Of a stretch of 34,473 nt of DNA, positions 24,990-34,473 are shown one piece after another (position 1 is the stretch's first letter; each line of letters opens with the position of its first letter). Location of the stretch: assembly GCF_004570345.1 (NCBI RefSeq), contig NZ_SPQM01000043.1:1-34473 (forward strand). Reading direction: 5' to 3'. A program made the translations under genes and the position numbers. The stretch is from Blastococcus sp. CT_GayMR20 (GTDB lineage Bacteria > Actinomycetota > Actinomycetes > Mycobacteriales > Geodermatophilaceae). The notes beneath the pieces were generated by a model that searched no databases, was not told the DNA's origin, and saw only the letters and a program-made list of their open reading frames with translations.

Positions 24990-26009
24990 CTAACGGTGCA
25001 CGGTGGACATGTCGGGGTAGCGGTCGCCCTCGGCCACGCCGACCGGCGCCGCCTCGTCCAGCCGGCGCAGGTCCTCGGGGGTCAGCTCGACGTCCGCGGC
25101 CGCGGCGTTCTCCTCCAGGTAGGCGACCCGCTTCGTCCCCGGAATGGGCACGATCGTCGGTCTGCCCACCCCGCCGCCCCCGGCCGGCCGGCCGGCTCCG
25201 TCGCCCTGCGCCATCACCCAGGCCAGGGCGAGCTGGCTTGCGGTGATCCCCTTCTCGTCGGCGATCTCGCGGACGCGGTCGACCAGCTCGAGGTTCTGCT
25301 GGAAGGCCTCGCCCTGGAACCGCGGACTGCGGCGGCGGAAGTCGTCGGGCGCGAGGTCCTCGACCGTGCGGATCTGCCCGGAGAGGAATCCGCGGCCGAT
25401 CGGTGAGTAGGCGACGAAGCCGATGCCGAGCTCGGCGCAGGTGGCCAGGACGCCGTCGTCCTCCGGGTCACGGGTCCACAGCGAGTACTCCGTCTGCACC
25501 GCCGTCACCGGCTGGACCGCGTGCGCGCGGCGGATGGTCTCCGGCGCCGCCTCGGAGATGCCGACGGCGCGCACCTTGCCGGCCGCCACCAGCTCGCGCA
25601 GGGCACCCCAGGTGTCCTCGACGGGCACGGTGGTGTCCACCCGGTGCTGGTAGTAGAGGTCGATGACGTCCACGCCCAGGCGCTGCAGGGACGCGTCGCA
25701 GGCGGCGTGCACGTAGTCCGGCCGGCCGTTCACGCCGCGGTAGGACCCATCTTCGCCGCGCTCGTTGCCGAACTTCGTGGCCAGCACGACCTCGTCGCGG
25801 CGGCCGGCGATCGCGCGGCCGACCAGCCGCTCGTTGGTGAACGGGCCGTACATGTCGGCGGTGTCGAGGAAGGTGACGCCGAGGTCGAGAGCGCGGTGGA
25901 TCGTCCGCTCGGCTTCCTGCTGGTCCCCCGTTCCGTAGAACTCGCTCATCCCCATGCAGCCCAGCCCCTCGGCAGAGACGGTCAGGTCGCCGAGTGTCCG
26001 TGTGCGCAT
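24990..26009 (-). CDS. Aldo/keto reductase, right-arm copy
   Basis: Identical 339-residue NADPH-dependent reductase with the tetrad Asp49, Tyr54, Lys79 and His122 and the Gly/Pro insertion at 271-284. ATG start at 26009-26007, with AGGAG six bases upstream. Divergent from the S8 protease. Confidence 0.93.
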   Translation of the reverse strand: MRTRTLGDLTVSAEGLGCMGMSEFYGTGDQQEAERTIHRALDLGVTFLDTADMYGPFTNERLVGRAIAGRRDEVVLATKFGNERGEDGSYRGVNGRPDYVHAACDASLQRLGVDVIDLYYQHRVDTTVPVEDTWGALRELVAAGKVRAVGISEAAPETIRRAHAVQPVTAVQTEYSLWTRDPEDDGVLATCAELGIGFVAYSPIGRGFLSGQIRTVEDLAPDDFRRRSPRFQGEAFQQNLELVDRVREIADEKGITASQLALAWVMAQGDGAGRPAGGGGVGRPTIVPIPGTKRVAYLEENAAAADVELTPEDLRRLDEAAPVGVAEGDRYPDMSTVHR

Positions 26010-26115
26010 GGATTTCTCCTGCCCTTCGCTACCCGGGGGTAACCACCGCGTGGGTCGCTCGTTGGGACAGCGCACACACCGCTTGCACCACAGTCAGTGA
26101 CCCGCGAGGAGTGCC

Positions 26116-27585
26116 ATGAACCGGTCGATCCGCCGAGCGCTGGGGGCGGGGAGCCTGACGGTCGTCGCGACGGCACTCGCCGTCGCGCCCGCATCCGCCG
26201 CCCCTTCCGCAGCCCCCGTCCAGGACTTCCTCGCCCAGCAGCTGTCCACGCTGTCCGGCGCCACGACCCTGATGGTTCACGGGACGGACATCGCGGCCGC
26301 ACGCGCGGCGGTCGGCGCGACCGGCATGCGCACCGTCACCGAGTTCGAGCGGATCGGCGTCGTGGTGGCGTCCGGCACCGCCGACCAGATCGAGGCCGCC
26401 CGCACCCAGCCGGGCGTCGTCTACCTCGAGGGCAACACCCCGATCTCCTTCTCCCAGGAGACGTCCAACACCGCCACCCGCGGGGCCGTGGCCGAGCAGA
26501 CCTTCACGGGCGCGAACGGCCGGGCACTGGACGGCAGCGGCGTCTCGGTCGCCGTCATCGACTCCGGCATCGACCCCACGCACCCCTACTTCCGGAACCC
26601 CGACGGCTCCAGCGCCGTCGTCGCGAACCTGAAGAGCGTCTGCCTCGTCGAGTCGAACACCGAACCCGACTGCGTCATCCCTGTCCCGGGCGTCGTCGAC
26701 ACCGACACCATCTCCGGCGGGGGGCACGGGACGCACGTCAGCGGCATCGTCGCCGGCCGGCCGACGGAGCTGGCGGACGGCGGATCGCTCCAGGGCGCCG
26801 CCGCCGGCGCGAGCCTGGTGTCCATCTCGACCGGCGCCGTCCTGCTCATCGTCGGCGCCGACTCGGCGCTGAACTGGGTGCTGGAGAACCACGAGGCGCC
26901 CTGCGGCGCAGGTGTCCCCGCCGACGTCTGCCCGCCGATCAAGGTCACGAACAACTCCTACGGCCCGTCCGGCGGCGGCGAGTTCGACCCGAACTCGGCC
27001 ACGGTCAAGCTGCAGCGGGCACTCGTCGCGGAGGGCGTCGTCACGGTCTGGGCAGCGGGCAACGACGGCGGCGACGGCACGGCGTCGGTCACCAACCCGT
27101 CGGGCCAGGACCCGACCGGCGGCATCCTCTCGGTCGCCTCGTACTACGACCAGGACACCGGCACCCGGGACGGCGTGGTCAGCGAGTACTCCTCCCGCGG
27201 CGACGCGACCGAGCCGTCCACCTGGCCCGACCTCTCGGCACCGGGCGAGAACATCACGTCGTCCTGCCGCCTCTACCTGCCGATCTGCTCGACGGGCCTG
27301 GACCCGCGCAACGGGCCGGGCGCGCTGGACATCGGCACGTTCAACACCATCAGCGGCACCTCGATGGCGGCTCCGCACATCGCGGGCATCGTCGCTCAGC
27401 TCTTCCAGGCCGACCCCTCGGCCACGCCGGCGGAGATCGAGGCGGCGCTGAAGGGCACCACGCACCGCTACACGGACGGCGCCCCCTACGAGACCGTCGG
27501 CGGCTACGCGACGTCCTTCGACAAGGGCACCGGCCTCGTCGACGTCGTCGCGGCGGTCGGCCGGCTCACCGGAGCCGCCGCGTAG
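26116..27585 (+). CDS. Secreted subtilisin-like serine protease (peptidase S8), right-arm copy
   Basis: Identical 489-residue pre-pro-protease with Asp149, His204, Asn316 and Ser416. GAGGAG at 26106-26111 lies four bases before ATG 26116. A hairpin begins 28 bases after the stop codon. Confidence 0.95.
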   Translation: MNRSIRRALGAGSLTVVATALAVAPASAAPSAAPVQDFLAQQLSTLSGATTLMVHGTDIAAARAAVGATGMRTVTEFERIGVVVASGTADQIEAARTQPGVVYLEGNTPISFSQETSNTATRGAVAEQTFTGANGRALDGSGVSVAVIDSGIDPTHPYFRNPDGSSAVVANLKSVCLVESNTEPDCVIPVPGVVDTDTISGGGHGTHVSGIVAGRPTELADGGSLQGAAAGASLVSISTGAVLLIVGADSALNWVLENHEAPCGAGVPADVCPPIKVTNNSYGPSGGGEFDPNSATVKLQRALVAEGVVTVWAAGNDGGDGTASVTNPSGQDPTGGILSVASYYDQDTGTRDGVVSEYSSRGDATEPSTWPDLSAPGENITSSCRLYLPICSTGLDPRNGPGALDIGTFNTISGTSMAAPHIAGIVAQLFQADPSATPAEIEAALKGTTHRYTDGAPYETVGGYATSFDKGTGLVDVVAAVGRLTGAAA

Positions 27586-27612
27586 AACCACTGGATGGGA
27601 TGGGTGGAAGGA

Positions 27613-27646
27613 CGAGGGCGGCTCCCGGGTGGGGGAGCCGCCCTCG
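27613..27646. terminator. Hairpin terminator downstream of the S8 protease, right-arm copy
   Basis: Mirror of 6828-6861: 14-bp stem with a 6-base loop and no T-tract. Confidence 0.75.
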
Positions 27647-27650
27647 CTCG

Positions 27651-27666
27651 TGTTCCACGTGGAACG
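27651..27666. promoter_or_regulatory. parS-like palindrome, right-arm copy
   Basis: Reads TGTTCCACGTGGAACG on the plus strand, one mismatch (last base) from the TGTTNCACGTGNAACA pattern. It lies between the protease terminator and asnO. Confidence 0.4.
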
Positions 27667-27750
27667 GCTGTGTAAGGACGGCGTGAACTGGCTCACGACG
27701 CGCCGTGCCCGCGTCGCGGGGCCCCGCGGCCGCTGGTTGGATCGGCACGT

Positions 27751-29532
27751 ATGTGTGGGCTGTGCGGCGAGATCACGTTCGACGGAACCCTGGCCGACAC
27801 GACCGCGGTCGCCCGGATGGTCGAGTCCCTCGTGCCCCGGGGACCGGATGGTCAGGGGGTCGCGAGCTTCGGCCGGGTGGCGTTCGGCCACCGCCGGCTG
27901 TCGGTCATCGACCTGTCCACCTGCGGCTCCCAGCCGATGGTGGACAACGAGCTCGGCCTGACCGCCGTCTTCAACGGCTGCATCTACGACTACCAGGAGC
28001 TGCGGGCCGAGCTGGAGGGCCACGGCTACCGCTTCTTCTCCCACAGCGACACCGAGGTCATCCTCAAGGGGTACGCCCACTGGGGCACCGACGTCGTCGA
28101 CCACCTGCACGGCATGTTCGCGTTCGCGATCCACGAGCGGGACTCCGGTCGCGTCGTCCTCGCCCGTGACCGCCTGGGCATCAAGCCGCTGTACCTGGCC
28201 GAGACACCGGGCCGGCTCCGGTTCGCCTCGACGCTCCCTGCCCTGCTGCGCGCGGGCGACGTCGACACTTCCGTCGACCCGGTCGCCCTCCACCACTACC
28301 TCACCTGGCACGCCGTCGTCCCCGCGCCGCGGACGCTGCTGAACGGCGTCCGCAAGCTGCCGCCGGCGACCGTCCGGGTCGTCGAGCCCGACGGCACGAG
28401 TCGGGAGCACCGCTTCTGGGAGCCGCGCTACGAGCGCCGTCCCGAGCACGCGGGCTGGTCGGCGCGGGACTGGGAGGACGCCGTCGAGGAGGCGCTCCGG
28501 GTCGCCGTCCGCCGCCGGCTGGTCGCCGACATCCCGGTGGGCGTGCTGCTCTCCGGCGGCCTGGACTCCAGCCTGATCGTCGGGTTGCTCGCCCAGGAGG
28601 GGCAGACCGGGCTGGCGACCTACTCGATCGGCTTCGAGTCCGTCGCCGGGCAGGAGGGCGACGAGTTCGCCTACTCCGACGTCATCGCGCAGCACTTCGG
28701 CACCGACCACCACCGGATCCGGGTCGGCTCCGACGAGCTCGCGGGGGCCCTCGGGCACGCCATCGGGGCGATGGCCGAGCCGATGGTCAGCCACGACGTC
28801 GTGGCCTTCGACCTGCTCAGCGAGCGGGTCTCGCAGACGATCCGGGTCGTGCAGTCCGGGCAGGGCGCGGACGAGGTCTTCGCCGGCTACCACTGGTACC
28901 CGCCGCTGGCGGGGCTGGACCGCGAGGCCGGCATCGCCGAGTACTCCCGACGGTTCTTCGATCGCGACCACGCCGCGATGCGGGCGATCGTCTCCGACCG
29001 GTACGCCCTCGCCGAGGACCCGAGCCTGGCGTTCGTCCGGGCGCACATGACCCGGGACGGCGCGGAGACCTCCGTGGACGCCGCCCTGCGCCTGGACAGC
29101 GAGATCATGCTGGTCGACGACCCGGTCAAGCGCGTGGACAACATGTCCATGGCCTGGGGCCTGGAGGCCCGCGTCCCGTTCCTCGACCACGACCTGGTCG
29201 AGCTGGCCGCCCTGTGCCCCCCGGAGCTGAAGCTCGCCGACGGCGGCAAGGGCGTCCTCAAGGCGATCGGGCGCCGGATCATCCCGTCGGAGGTCATCGA
29301 CCGGCCCAAGGGCTACTTCCCGGTGCCGGCCATCACCCACCTCGAGGGCAAGGTGCTCGACCTGGTCCGGGACGCGCTGGCGAGCGAGCCGGCGCGCGAC
29401 CGCGCCCTGTTCCGCCCCGAGTACGTCCGGGAGCTCCTCGCCGACCCCAACGGGGAGCTCACCCCGCTCAAGGGCAACAAGCTCTGGCAGCTGGGGCTGC
29501 TCGAGCTCTGGCTGCAGACCAACGGGGTCTGA
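27751..29532 (+). CDS. asnO: N-acetylglutaminylglutamine amidotransferase, right-arm copy
   Basis: Identical 593-residue glutamine amidotransferase with Cys2 glutaminase and SGGLDSS synthetase loop. ATG 27751 is required to expose Cys2. The stop TGA (29530-29532) is two bases before the GTG of ngg, so the NAGGN pair is one operon. Confidence 0.92.
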   Translation: MCGLCGEITFDGTLADTTAVARMVESLVPRGPDGQGVASFGRVAFGHRRLSVIDLSTCGSQPMVDNELGLTAVFNGCIYDYQELRAELEGHGYRFFSHSDTEVILKGYAHWGTDVVDHLHGMFAFAIHERDSGRVVLARDRLGIKPLYLAETPGRLRFASTLPALLRAGDVDTSVDPVALHHYLTWHAVVPAPRTLLNGVRKLPPATVRVVEPDGTSREHRFWEPRYERRPEHAGWSARDWEDAVEEALRVAVRRRLVADIPVGVLLSGGLDSSLIVGLLAQEGQTGLATYSIGFESVAGQEGDEFAYSDVIAQHFGTDHHRIRVGSDELAGALGHAIGAMAEPMVSHDVVAFDLLSERVSQTIRVVQSGQGADEVFAGYHWYPPLAGLDREAGIAEYSRRFFDRDHAAMRAIVSDRYALAEDPSLAFVRAHMTRDGAETSVDAALRLDSEIMLVDDPVKRVDNMSMAWGLEARVPFLDHDLVELAALCPPELKLADGGKGVLKAIGRRIIPSEVIDRPKGYFPVPAITHLEGKVLDLVRDALASEPARDRALFRPEYVRELLADPNGELTPLKGNKLWQLGLLELWLQTNGV

Positions 29533-29534
29533 GC

Positions 29535-31298
29535 GTGACCGGGACCCCCCGGGTCGCCGGGCACCGGCGGAGGACGCCGGTGCCCTCGGCGCCGGCCATC
29601 ACCAGCCGCTCCTGGAAGCAGCCGTCCCAGCACCAGCTGCGGGGCATGCAGACCGACGTCGTCCTCGACCTCGGCTGGGGGCGGCTGGTCTTCGGCCAGA
29701 CGTTCGGCGACCTGCGCGGCATCGTCGACGCGCTGCGTGCCGAGGAGGCCGGCGAGCGCGACATCTGCATCTACCCCCGCGACCCGCACGTGCTGGTCGG
29801 GCTGGCGCCGGACGAGCTGTTCATCGACCCGAGCTACACCTACCGCCTCGACCTGTACCGGTACCGCCCGCGCTCGGAGCTCATCCGCGGCGTCTTCGTG
29901 CGCACGGTGACCTCCGAGGTCGAGATGGAGCTCATCAACGACATCTACGCCCTCAACGGGATGGTCACCGGCGACACCGACGTCATGTGGCGCAACCACC
30001 GCACCCGGACGTTCACCTACCTGGTGGCCGAGGACCGGCGCACGGGGAAGATCGTCGGCACGGTCACCGGGGTCGATCACGACCTGGCCTTCGGGGACCC
30101 CGAGGCCGGCACGAGCCTGTGGTGCCTGGCCGTGCACGCCCAGGACGCCCCGCCGGGCACGGGTGAGGCGCTGGTCCGGGTGCTGGCCGAGCGTTACGTC
30201 GGCCGGGGCCGTGCCTACCTGGACCTCTCGGTCATGCACGACAACGCGGCGGCGATCGCGCTCTACCGGAAGCTGGGGTTCAACCGGGTCGCCGCGGTCT
30301 GCGTCAAGCGCAAGAACCCGATCAACACCTCGCTGTACGCCGCCCGGCCCCCCGGTCTGGACGACCTCAACGTCTATTCGCGAATCATCGCCGACGAGGC
30401 GCTGCGCCGCGGGATCCGGGTCGAGGTGACCGATCCGCTGTCCGGCGAGATGCGGCTGTCGATCGGCGGACGGACGGTGCTGACGTTGGAGTCGCTGTCG
30501 GAGTTCACGACGGCGGTGGCCCTGAGCCGCTGCGACGACAAGCGGGTCACCCGCCGGATCATGGAGCGGGCCGGCGTCCGGGTGGCGAAGGGGACCGTCG
30601 CCTGCGAGGGCGACCTGGTCGCGGCCCGCGCTCTGCTCGCCGAGGTCGGCGAGGCCGTGGTGAAGCCGGCTCGGGGCGAGCAGGGGCGGGGGATCACCGT
30701 CGGGGTGACCGACGAGGCGGGGCTGGAGCGCGCGGTGGCCGCGGCGCTGCAGTTCTGCCCCGACGTCCTCGTCGAGGAACTGGTGCCCGGGGAGGACCTC
30801 CGCGTCATCGTGATCGACCGGCAGGTCGTCGCGGCCGCCGTCCGCCGGCCGGCGGAGATCCTCGCCGACGGCCGGCACACGGTCACCGAGCTGATCCGCT
30901 CGACCAGCATCCGCCGCGAGCGGGCCACCGAGGGGGAGTCGCGGATCCCCCTCGACGACATCACCGCCGAGGTGGTCGCCGAGGCCGGCTGGGGGATGGA
31001 CGACGTCCCGCCGAACGGCACCCGGATCCGCGTCCGGCGGACGGCGAACCTGCACACCGGCGGAACCATCGAGGACGTCACCAGTCGCCTGCACCCGGAC
31101 ATCGCCGACGCCTCGGTCCGGGCCGCCACGGCGCTCGGCATCCCGGTGACGGGTCTGGACTTCCTGGTCCCCGACCTCGACGGCCCCGACTACGTCTTCA
31201 TCGAGGCCAACGAGCGGCCGGGGCTGGCCAACCACGAGCCGCAGCCGGTCGTCGAGCGGTTCGTCGACCTGCTGTTCCCCGAGACCCGCCGCCGGTAG
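29535..31298 (+). CDS. ngg: N-acetylglutaminylglutamine synthetase (GNAT + ATP-grasp), right-arm copy
   Basis: Identical 587-residue fusion enzyme for NAGGN osmolyte synthesis. GTG 29535-29537 start immediately after asnO. The stop is 7 bp before the bidirectional hairpin shared with the convergent racemase-like gene. Confidence 0.92.
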   Translation: MTGTPRVAGHRRRTPVPSAPAITSRSWKQPSQHQLRGMQTDVVLDLGWGRLVFGQTFGDLRGIVDALRAEEAGERDICIYPRDPHVLVGLAPDELFIDPSYTYRLDLYRYRPRSELIRGVFVRTVTSEVEMELINDIYALNGMVTGDTDVMWRNHRTRTFTYLVAEDRRTGKIVGTVTGVDHDLAFGDPEAGTSLWCLAVHAQDAPPGTGEALVRVLAERYVGRGRAYLDLSVMHDNAAAIALYRKLGFNRVAAVCVKRKNPINTSLYAARPPGLDDLNVYSRIIADEALRRGIRVEVTDPLSGEMRLSIGGRTVLTLESLSEFTTAVALSRCDDKRVTRRIMERAGVRVAKGTVACEGDLVAARALLAEVGEAVVKPARGEQGRGITVGVTDEAGLERAVAAALQFCPDVLVEELVPGEDLRVIVIDRQVVAAAVRRPAEILADGRHTVTELIRSTSIRRERATEGESRIPLDDITAEVVAEAGWGMDDVPPNGTRIRVRRTANLHTGGTIEDVTSRLHPDIADASVRAATALGIPVTGLDFLVPDLDGPDYVFIEANERPGLANHEPQPVVERFVDLLFPETRRR

Positions 31299-31305
31299 TA
31301 GCCAG

Positions 31306-31349
31306 AACCGCCATTTCGGCACGTCCTCGGGCGTGCCGAAATGGCGGTT
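31306..31349. terminator. Bidirectional hairpin between converging genes, right-arm copy
   Basis: Mirror of 3125-3168: 18-bp perfect stem and 8-base loop between ngg and the racemase-like gene. Confidence 0.8.
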
Positions 31350-31356
31350 TCGGCAC

Positions 31357-32460
31357 CTAGAGGTGGAGTTCGGCGCGGATCTCGAGGTCGTGCTGACCCA
31401 CCCACGGCACGGAGCCCACCGCGCCGGGGGTCGCGGAGAACCGGGGCGCGGCGTTCGGCTGCAGGGTGCCGTCGACCTCGACGAACACGCCGCGCGCCGT
31501 GTTGTGCCCGTCGGACGTCGCCTCGAGCAGGGACCAGACGGGCGCCACGCAGGCATCGGTGCCTTCGAAGACGGCCCACCACTCCGCACGGGTCCGGCCG
31601 GCGAAGACCTCGGTGAATCGCTCTCGCAGGGCAGCCCACTGCCGCGGGTCGGTGCGGTCGGGCAGCGACTCGTCCCCGGCCAGACCCAGACCGTCGAGCA
31701 GGGCCGCGTAGAACTGTTCCTCCAGCGCCCCCACCGCGACGAACTGCCCGTCGGCGCACCGGTAGACGTCGTAGAAGGGCGCACCGGTGTCGAGCAGGTT
31801 CCGGCCGCGCCGGTCGATCCAGGAGCCGCTCGCGAGCATCCCGTGGATCATCGTCGTCAGGACGGCGGTGCCGTCGACGATGGCGGCGTCCACGACCTGG
31901 CCCTCACCGGTCGCCCGAGCGTGCACGAGCGCCGCCAGGGCCCCCAGCGCCAGGAACACTCCCCCGCCGCCGAAGTCGCCCAGCAGGTTCATCGGGGGAG
32001 CGGGCCGCTCGTCGGGCCGACCGGTCGCGCCCAGCGCACCGGAGAGCCCGATGTACCCGATGTCGTGGCCCGCGCTGCTGGCCAGCGGCCCCGTCTGGCC
32101 CCAGCCGGTCATCCGGCCGTAGACCAGCGCCGGGTTGAGCGCGAGCAGCTCGTCCGGTCCGAGGCCGAGGCGCTCCATGACCCCGGGCCGGAAACCCTCG
32201 AGCAGGACGTCGGTCCGCTGGACCAGCGCCCGGACCACCTGCAGGTCGTCGTCGTCCTTGAGGTCGAGGGCGATCGACCGCTTGCCGCGGTCGAGAAGCG
32301 AGGTGGCCCCCAGGGCGCCGATCAGCCCGCCGCGGGCGCCGCGGCGGTCGATCCGCACGACGTCCGCGCCCAGGTCGGCCATCAGCATGCCGCAGAACGG
32401 ACCCGGTCCCAGGCCGGCGAACTCGACGACCCGTACGCCCTGCAGCGGTCCCAAGGCCAC
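31357..32460 (-). CDS. CaiB/BaiF family CoA transferase, alpha-methylacyl-CoA racemase-like, right-arm copy
   Basis: Identical 367-residue protein with the racemase pair His132/Asp162 and Glu247. GTG start at 32460-32458, or the TTG two codons later, which is better spaced from GGGAGGA. Confidence 0.88.
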   Translation of the reverse strand: MALGPLQGVRVVEFAGLGPGPFCGMLMADLGADVVRIDRRGARGGLIGALGATSLLDRGKRSIALDLKDDDDLQVVRALVQRTDVLLEGFRPGVMERLGLGPDELLALNPALVYGRMTGWGQTGPLASSAGHDIGYIGLSGALGATGRPDERPAPPMNLLGDFGGGGVFLALGALAALVHARATGEGQVVDAAIVDGTAVLTTMIHGMLASGSWIDRRGRNLLDTGAPFYDVYRCADGQFVAVGALEEQFYAALLDGLGLAGDESLPDRTDPRQWAALRERFTEVFAGRTRAEWWAVFEGTDACVAPVWSLLEATSDGHNTARGVFVEVDGTLQPNAAPRFSATPGAVGSVPWVGQHDLEIRAELHL

Positions 32461-32544
32461 TCCTCCCGTGCTGCGGGCCGCCCTCGTGCGACCCTCCCGG
32501 AGGGCATGCTGCCCGACGCGATCGAGGGGGAGGGCGGCGGACCG

Positions 32545-32916
32545 ATGGCCTACGTCCTGGCCGCCCTCGGAGGTGCGCTCGGTGCGCTCGCCCGGTGGGC
32601 GGCGACCGAGGCCGTCGCCCCGTCCGGCGGCTGGCCCTGGGCGACCCTGCTGGTCAACCTCACCGGGTGCTTCCTGCTGGGCGTTCTCCTCGGGGCGGTC
32701 GGCCGTCGCTCGCCCGAGCCCTCCTGGGTGAAGCCGTTCCTGGGCGTCGGCGTCCTCGGGGGCTACACGACCTACTCCGCGTTCGCCGTCGAGGTGGTCG
32801 AGCTCGTGGACGACGGCGCGCTCCCCCTCGCCGCCGGGTACGTGCTGGCGTCCGTCCTCGGTGGGGTGCTCGCGGTGGCGGCCGGAGCGGTGTGCGCGGG
32901 ACGGACGGCCCGGTGA
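32545..32916 (+). CDS. crcB: Fluoride-specific channel CrcB/Fluc, first of pair, right-arm copy
   Basis: Identical 123-residue Fluc subunit (Asn38, GGYTTYSAF). ATG 32545 follows a GGGAGGG-type site. The stop TGA at 32914-32916 overlaps the GTG of the second subunit. Confidence 0.92.
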   Translation: MAYVLAALGGALGALARWAATEAVAPSGGWPWATLLVNLTGCFLLGVLLGAVGRRSPEPSWVKPFLGVGVLGGYTTYSAFAVEVVELVDDGALPLAAGYVLASVLGGVLAVAAGAVCAGRTAR

Positions 32917-33263
32917 CCGCCCTGCTCGTCGTGGCCGGTGCCCTCGTCGGAGCGCCGCTGCGGCTGCTCGCGACCCGGATCGCCGGCCGCGGCGGGCGCG
33001 ATCCGGCTCCCGGGACGCTCGCGGTGAACGTCGTCGGCAGCGGGGTGCTCGGCGTCGTCCTCGGCTGGTCCGCCGTCCCCGGGGAGGTGGTGGCGCTGGT
33101 GGGCACCGGCTTCATCGGCACCCTCACCACCTTCTCCACGTTCGGCGCGGACGTCGTCCGGCTGACCGAGCAGCGCGCACTCGCGCGGGCGCTGGCCTAC
33201 CTCGCGGCCACCCTCGTCCTCGGGCTGGGAGCCGCGGCGGCCGGGTACGCGCTGTCCCGTTAG
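32913..33263 (+). CDS. crcB: Fluoride-specific channel CrcB/Fluc, second of pair, right-arm copy
   Basis: Identical 116-residue Fluc subunit (Asn39, TTFSTF at 72-77). GTG 32913-32915 lies within the 4-base overlap with the first subunit. otsA begins 13 bp after its stop. Confidence 0.92.
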   Translation: MTALLVVAGALVGAPLRLLATRIAGRGGRDPAPGTLAVNVVGSGVLGVVLGWSAVPGEVVALVGTGFIGTLTTFSTFGADVVRLTEQRALARALAYLAATLVLGLGAAAAGYALSR

Positions 33264-33276
33264 GCTCGGCAGCGGT

Positions 33277-34473
33277 ATGGGGGACAACTCGGAAGACCGC
33301 ATCGGCGCGGACAGTCCTGTGATCGTGGTCGCCAACCGGCTTCCGGTCGACCAGGTCGTCGGGCCGGACGGCGACACGCACTGGCAGCGCAGCCCGGGCG
33401 GCCTGGTGACGGCGCTGGAGCCCTTCGTGGCCGGTCGCGGCGGTGCCTGGGTGGGCTGGTCCGGGTCCGCCGGTGACGCGCCCGAGCCGTTCGAGTCCGG
33501 TGGCATGTCGCTGATCCCGGTGCCGCTCACCGAGGAGGAGGTCGACCGCTACTACGAGGGCATGTCGAACGCCTCTCTGTGGCCGCTGTACCACGACGTC
33601 GTCGAGAAGCCCGAGTACCACCGGACCTGGTGGGACACCTACGTCCAGGTCAACAAGCGCTTCGCCGAGCGGGCCGCGGCCGTCGCCGGCGAGGGCGCGA
33701 TCGTGTGGGTGCACGACTACCAGTTGCAGCTCGTCCCCGCACTCCTGCGCCAACAGCGACCCGATCTCACCATCGGGTTCTTCCTGCACATCCCCTTCCC
33801 GCCCTACGAGCTGTTCACCCAGCTCCCGTGGCGGTCGGCGATCGTCGAGGGCCTGCTCGGGGCCGACCTGGTCGGCTTCCAGCGGCCCGCCGCGGGGTCG
33901 AACTTCGTCCAGCTCGCCCGCCGGCTGCACGACCTGCCCGCCCGCAAGCACCTGATCGAGTACGACGGACGGACGGTCGCCGCGCGCGCCTTCCCCATCT
34001 CGATCGACGTCGCCGCCTTCGACGAGCTGGCCAGCTCCCCCGAGGTGCTCGCGCGCGCGGAGGAGATCCGCAAGGAGCTCGGCAACCCGTCGAAGATCAT
34101 CCTGGGCGTCGACCGGCTGGACTACACCAAGGGCATCGGCGTGCGCCTGGCCGCGTTCGAGGAACTGCTCGAGGACGGCGCGGTGGAGGCCCCGGACACC
34201 GTCCTCGTCCAGGTGGCCACGCCCAGCCGCGAGCGCGTGGAGCACTACGTGCACATGCGGGAGACCATCGAGCAGCAGGTCGGCCACATCAACGGCGTCT
34301 TCGGGTCCATCGCCGGGCCGGCCGTGCACTACTTCAACCAGTCCATGCCGCGCGAGGAGCTGGCCGCCCTCTACCGGGCGGCCGACGTCATGCTCGTGAC
34401 GCCGTACCGCGACGGCATGAACCTCGTCGCGAAGGAGTACGTCGCCGCACGGGGCGACCTCGGCGGCACGCTG
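33277..34473 (+). CDS. otsA: Trehalose-6-phosphate synthase (GT20), right-arm copy, cut by window edge
   Basis: Identical 399-residue N-terminal part of OtsA, start ATG 33277-33279, open to the last base of the window with no stop. Both copies are cut at exactly the same codon (Leu399), which shows that the symmetry extends to the window edges. Confidence 0.95.
   Translation, partial: MGDNSEDRIGADSPVIVVANRLPVDQVVGPDGDTHWQRSPGGLVTALEPFVAGRGGAWVGWSGSAGDAPEPFESGGMSLIPVPLTEEEVDRYYEGMSNASLWPLYHDVVEKPEYHRTWWDTYVQVNKRFAERAAAVAGEGAIVWVHDYQLQLVPALLRQQRPDLTIGFFLHIPFPPYELFTQLPWRSAIVEGLLGADLVGFQRPAAGSNFVQLARRLHDLPARKHLIEYDGRTVAARAFPISIDVAAFDELASSPEVLARAEEIRKELGNPSKIILGVDRLDYTKGIGVRLAAFEELLEDGAVEAPDTVLVQVATPSRERVEHYVHMRETIEQQVGHINGVFGSIAGPAVHYFNQSMPREELAALYRAADVMLVTPYRDGMNLVAKEYVAARGDLGGTL

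Larger units (their letters stand above)
17293..34473 (-). repeat. Right arm of the 17,181-bp perfect inverted repeat
   Basis: Mirror image of 1-17181. Reading inward from the right edge gives exactly the gene order of the left arm. Identity over 17 kb, including intergenic regions and hairpins, means either a very recent duplication or one molecule read twice. The arm opens at its inner end with TGATCA (17293-17298), the same hexamer that closes the left arm. Confidence 0.97.

Noticed and set aside
1..34473. CRISPR array, tRNA, rRNA, prophage or toxin-antitoxin system
   Set aside because: No regularly spaced direct repeats, no cloverleaf-like sequence, and no phage, nuclease or toxin-like proteins were found.

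Overview
The window is one giant inverted repeat. Bases 1-17181 and 17293-34473 are reverse complements of each other (position i pairs with position 34474-i), separated by a unique 111-bp spacer (17182-17292). The first and last bases of the window are symmetric partners, so the palindrome reaches both edges. Only about 17.3 kb of the sequence is unique, and every gene below occurs twice, once per arm in opposite orientation. No divergence was found: the outer ends and the inner boundary were compared by eye, and every reading frame recurs at the mirrored position with the same translation.

The DNA is very GC-rich, with GTG/TTG starts, tight gene packing and high-GC codon use, which points to an actinobacterium. 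The gene content (LOV-GAF-PP2C phosphatase, NAGGN genes, trehalose synthesis, paired crcB, PAS-GGDEF) would suit a soil or desert lineage such as Geodermatophilaceae. That placement is an inference, not a database match.

Layout of one arm, from the outer edge inward (left-arm coordinates; right arm = 34474 minus position): otsA, cut by the window edge (1-1197, -); two overlapping fluoride-channel genes (1211-1561 and 1558-1929, -); a CaiB/BaiF family CoA transferase or racemase (2014-3117, +); a bidirectional hairpin terminator; the osmolyte pair ngg-asnO (3176-4939 and 4942-6723, -); a parS-like palindrome and a terminator; a secreted subtilisin-like protease (6889-8358, -); an aldo/keto reductase (8465-9484, +); two small membrane proteins (9561-9926 and 9919-10389, +); a Gly-rich protein (10353-11078, -); a PAS-LOV-GAF-PP2C phosphatase (11217-13571, +); a flavin reductase-like protein and an HMG-CoA lyase-like protein (13576-14073 and 14073-15008, -); a PAS-GGDEF diguanylate cyclase (15176-16078, +); a Pro-rich four-helix membrane protein (16084-16683, -); and the C-terminal end of an MMPL transporter (16736 to the junction, -).

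Functionally the arm is ordinary chromosomal DNA with a stress-adaptation flavour: two compatible-solute routes (trehalose and N-acetylglutaminylglutamine amide), fluoride export, a blue-light-sensing phosphatase and a c-di-GMP synthase. No transposase, integrase, phage gene, CRISPR array, rRNA or tRNA was seen, and no gene-free stretch exceeds 300 bases.

The remarkable object is the palindrome. Its centre lies inside the MMPL gene: the spacer encodes 37 in-frame MMPL codons, and each arm ends at the self-complementary hexamer TGATCA (17176-17181 and 17293-17298). This is the signature of snap-back (fold-back) synthesis at a microhomology. It could be an amplification, library or assembly artefact, which I think most likely, or a genuine recent inverted duplication. 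It does not look like a telomere or a mobile element.
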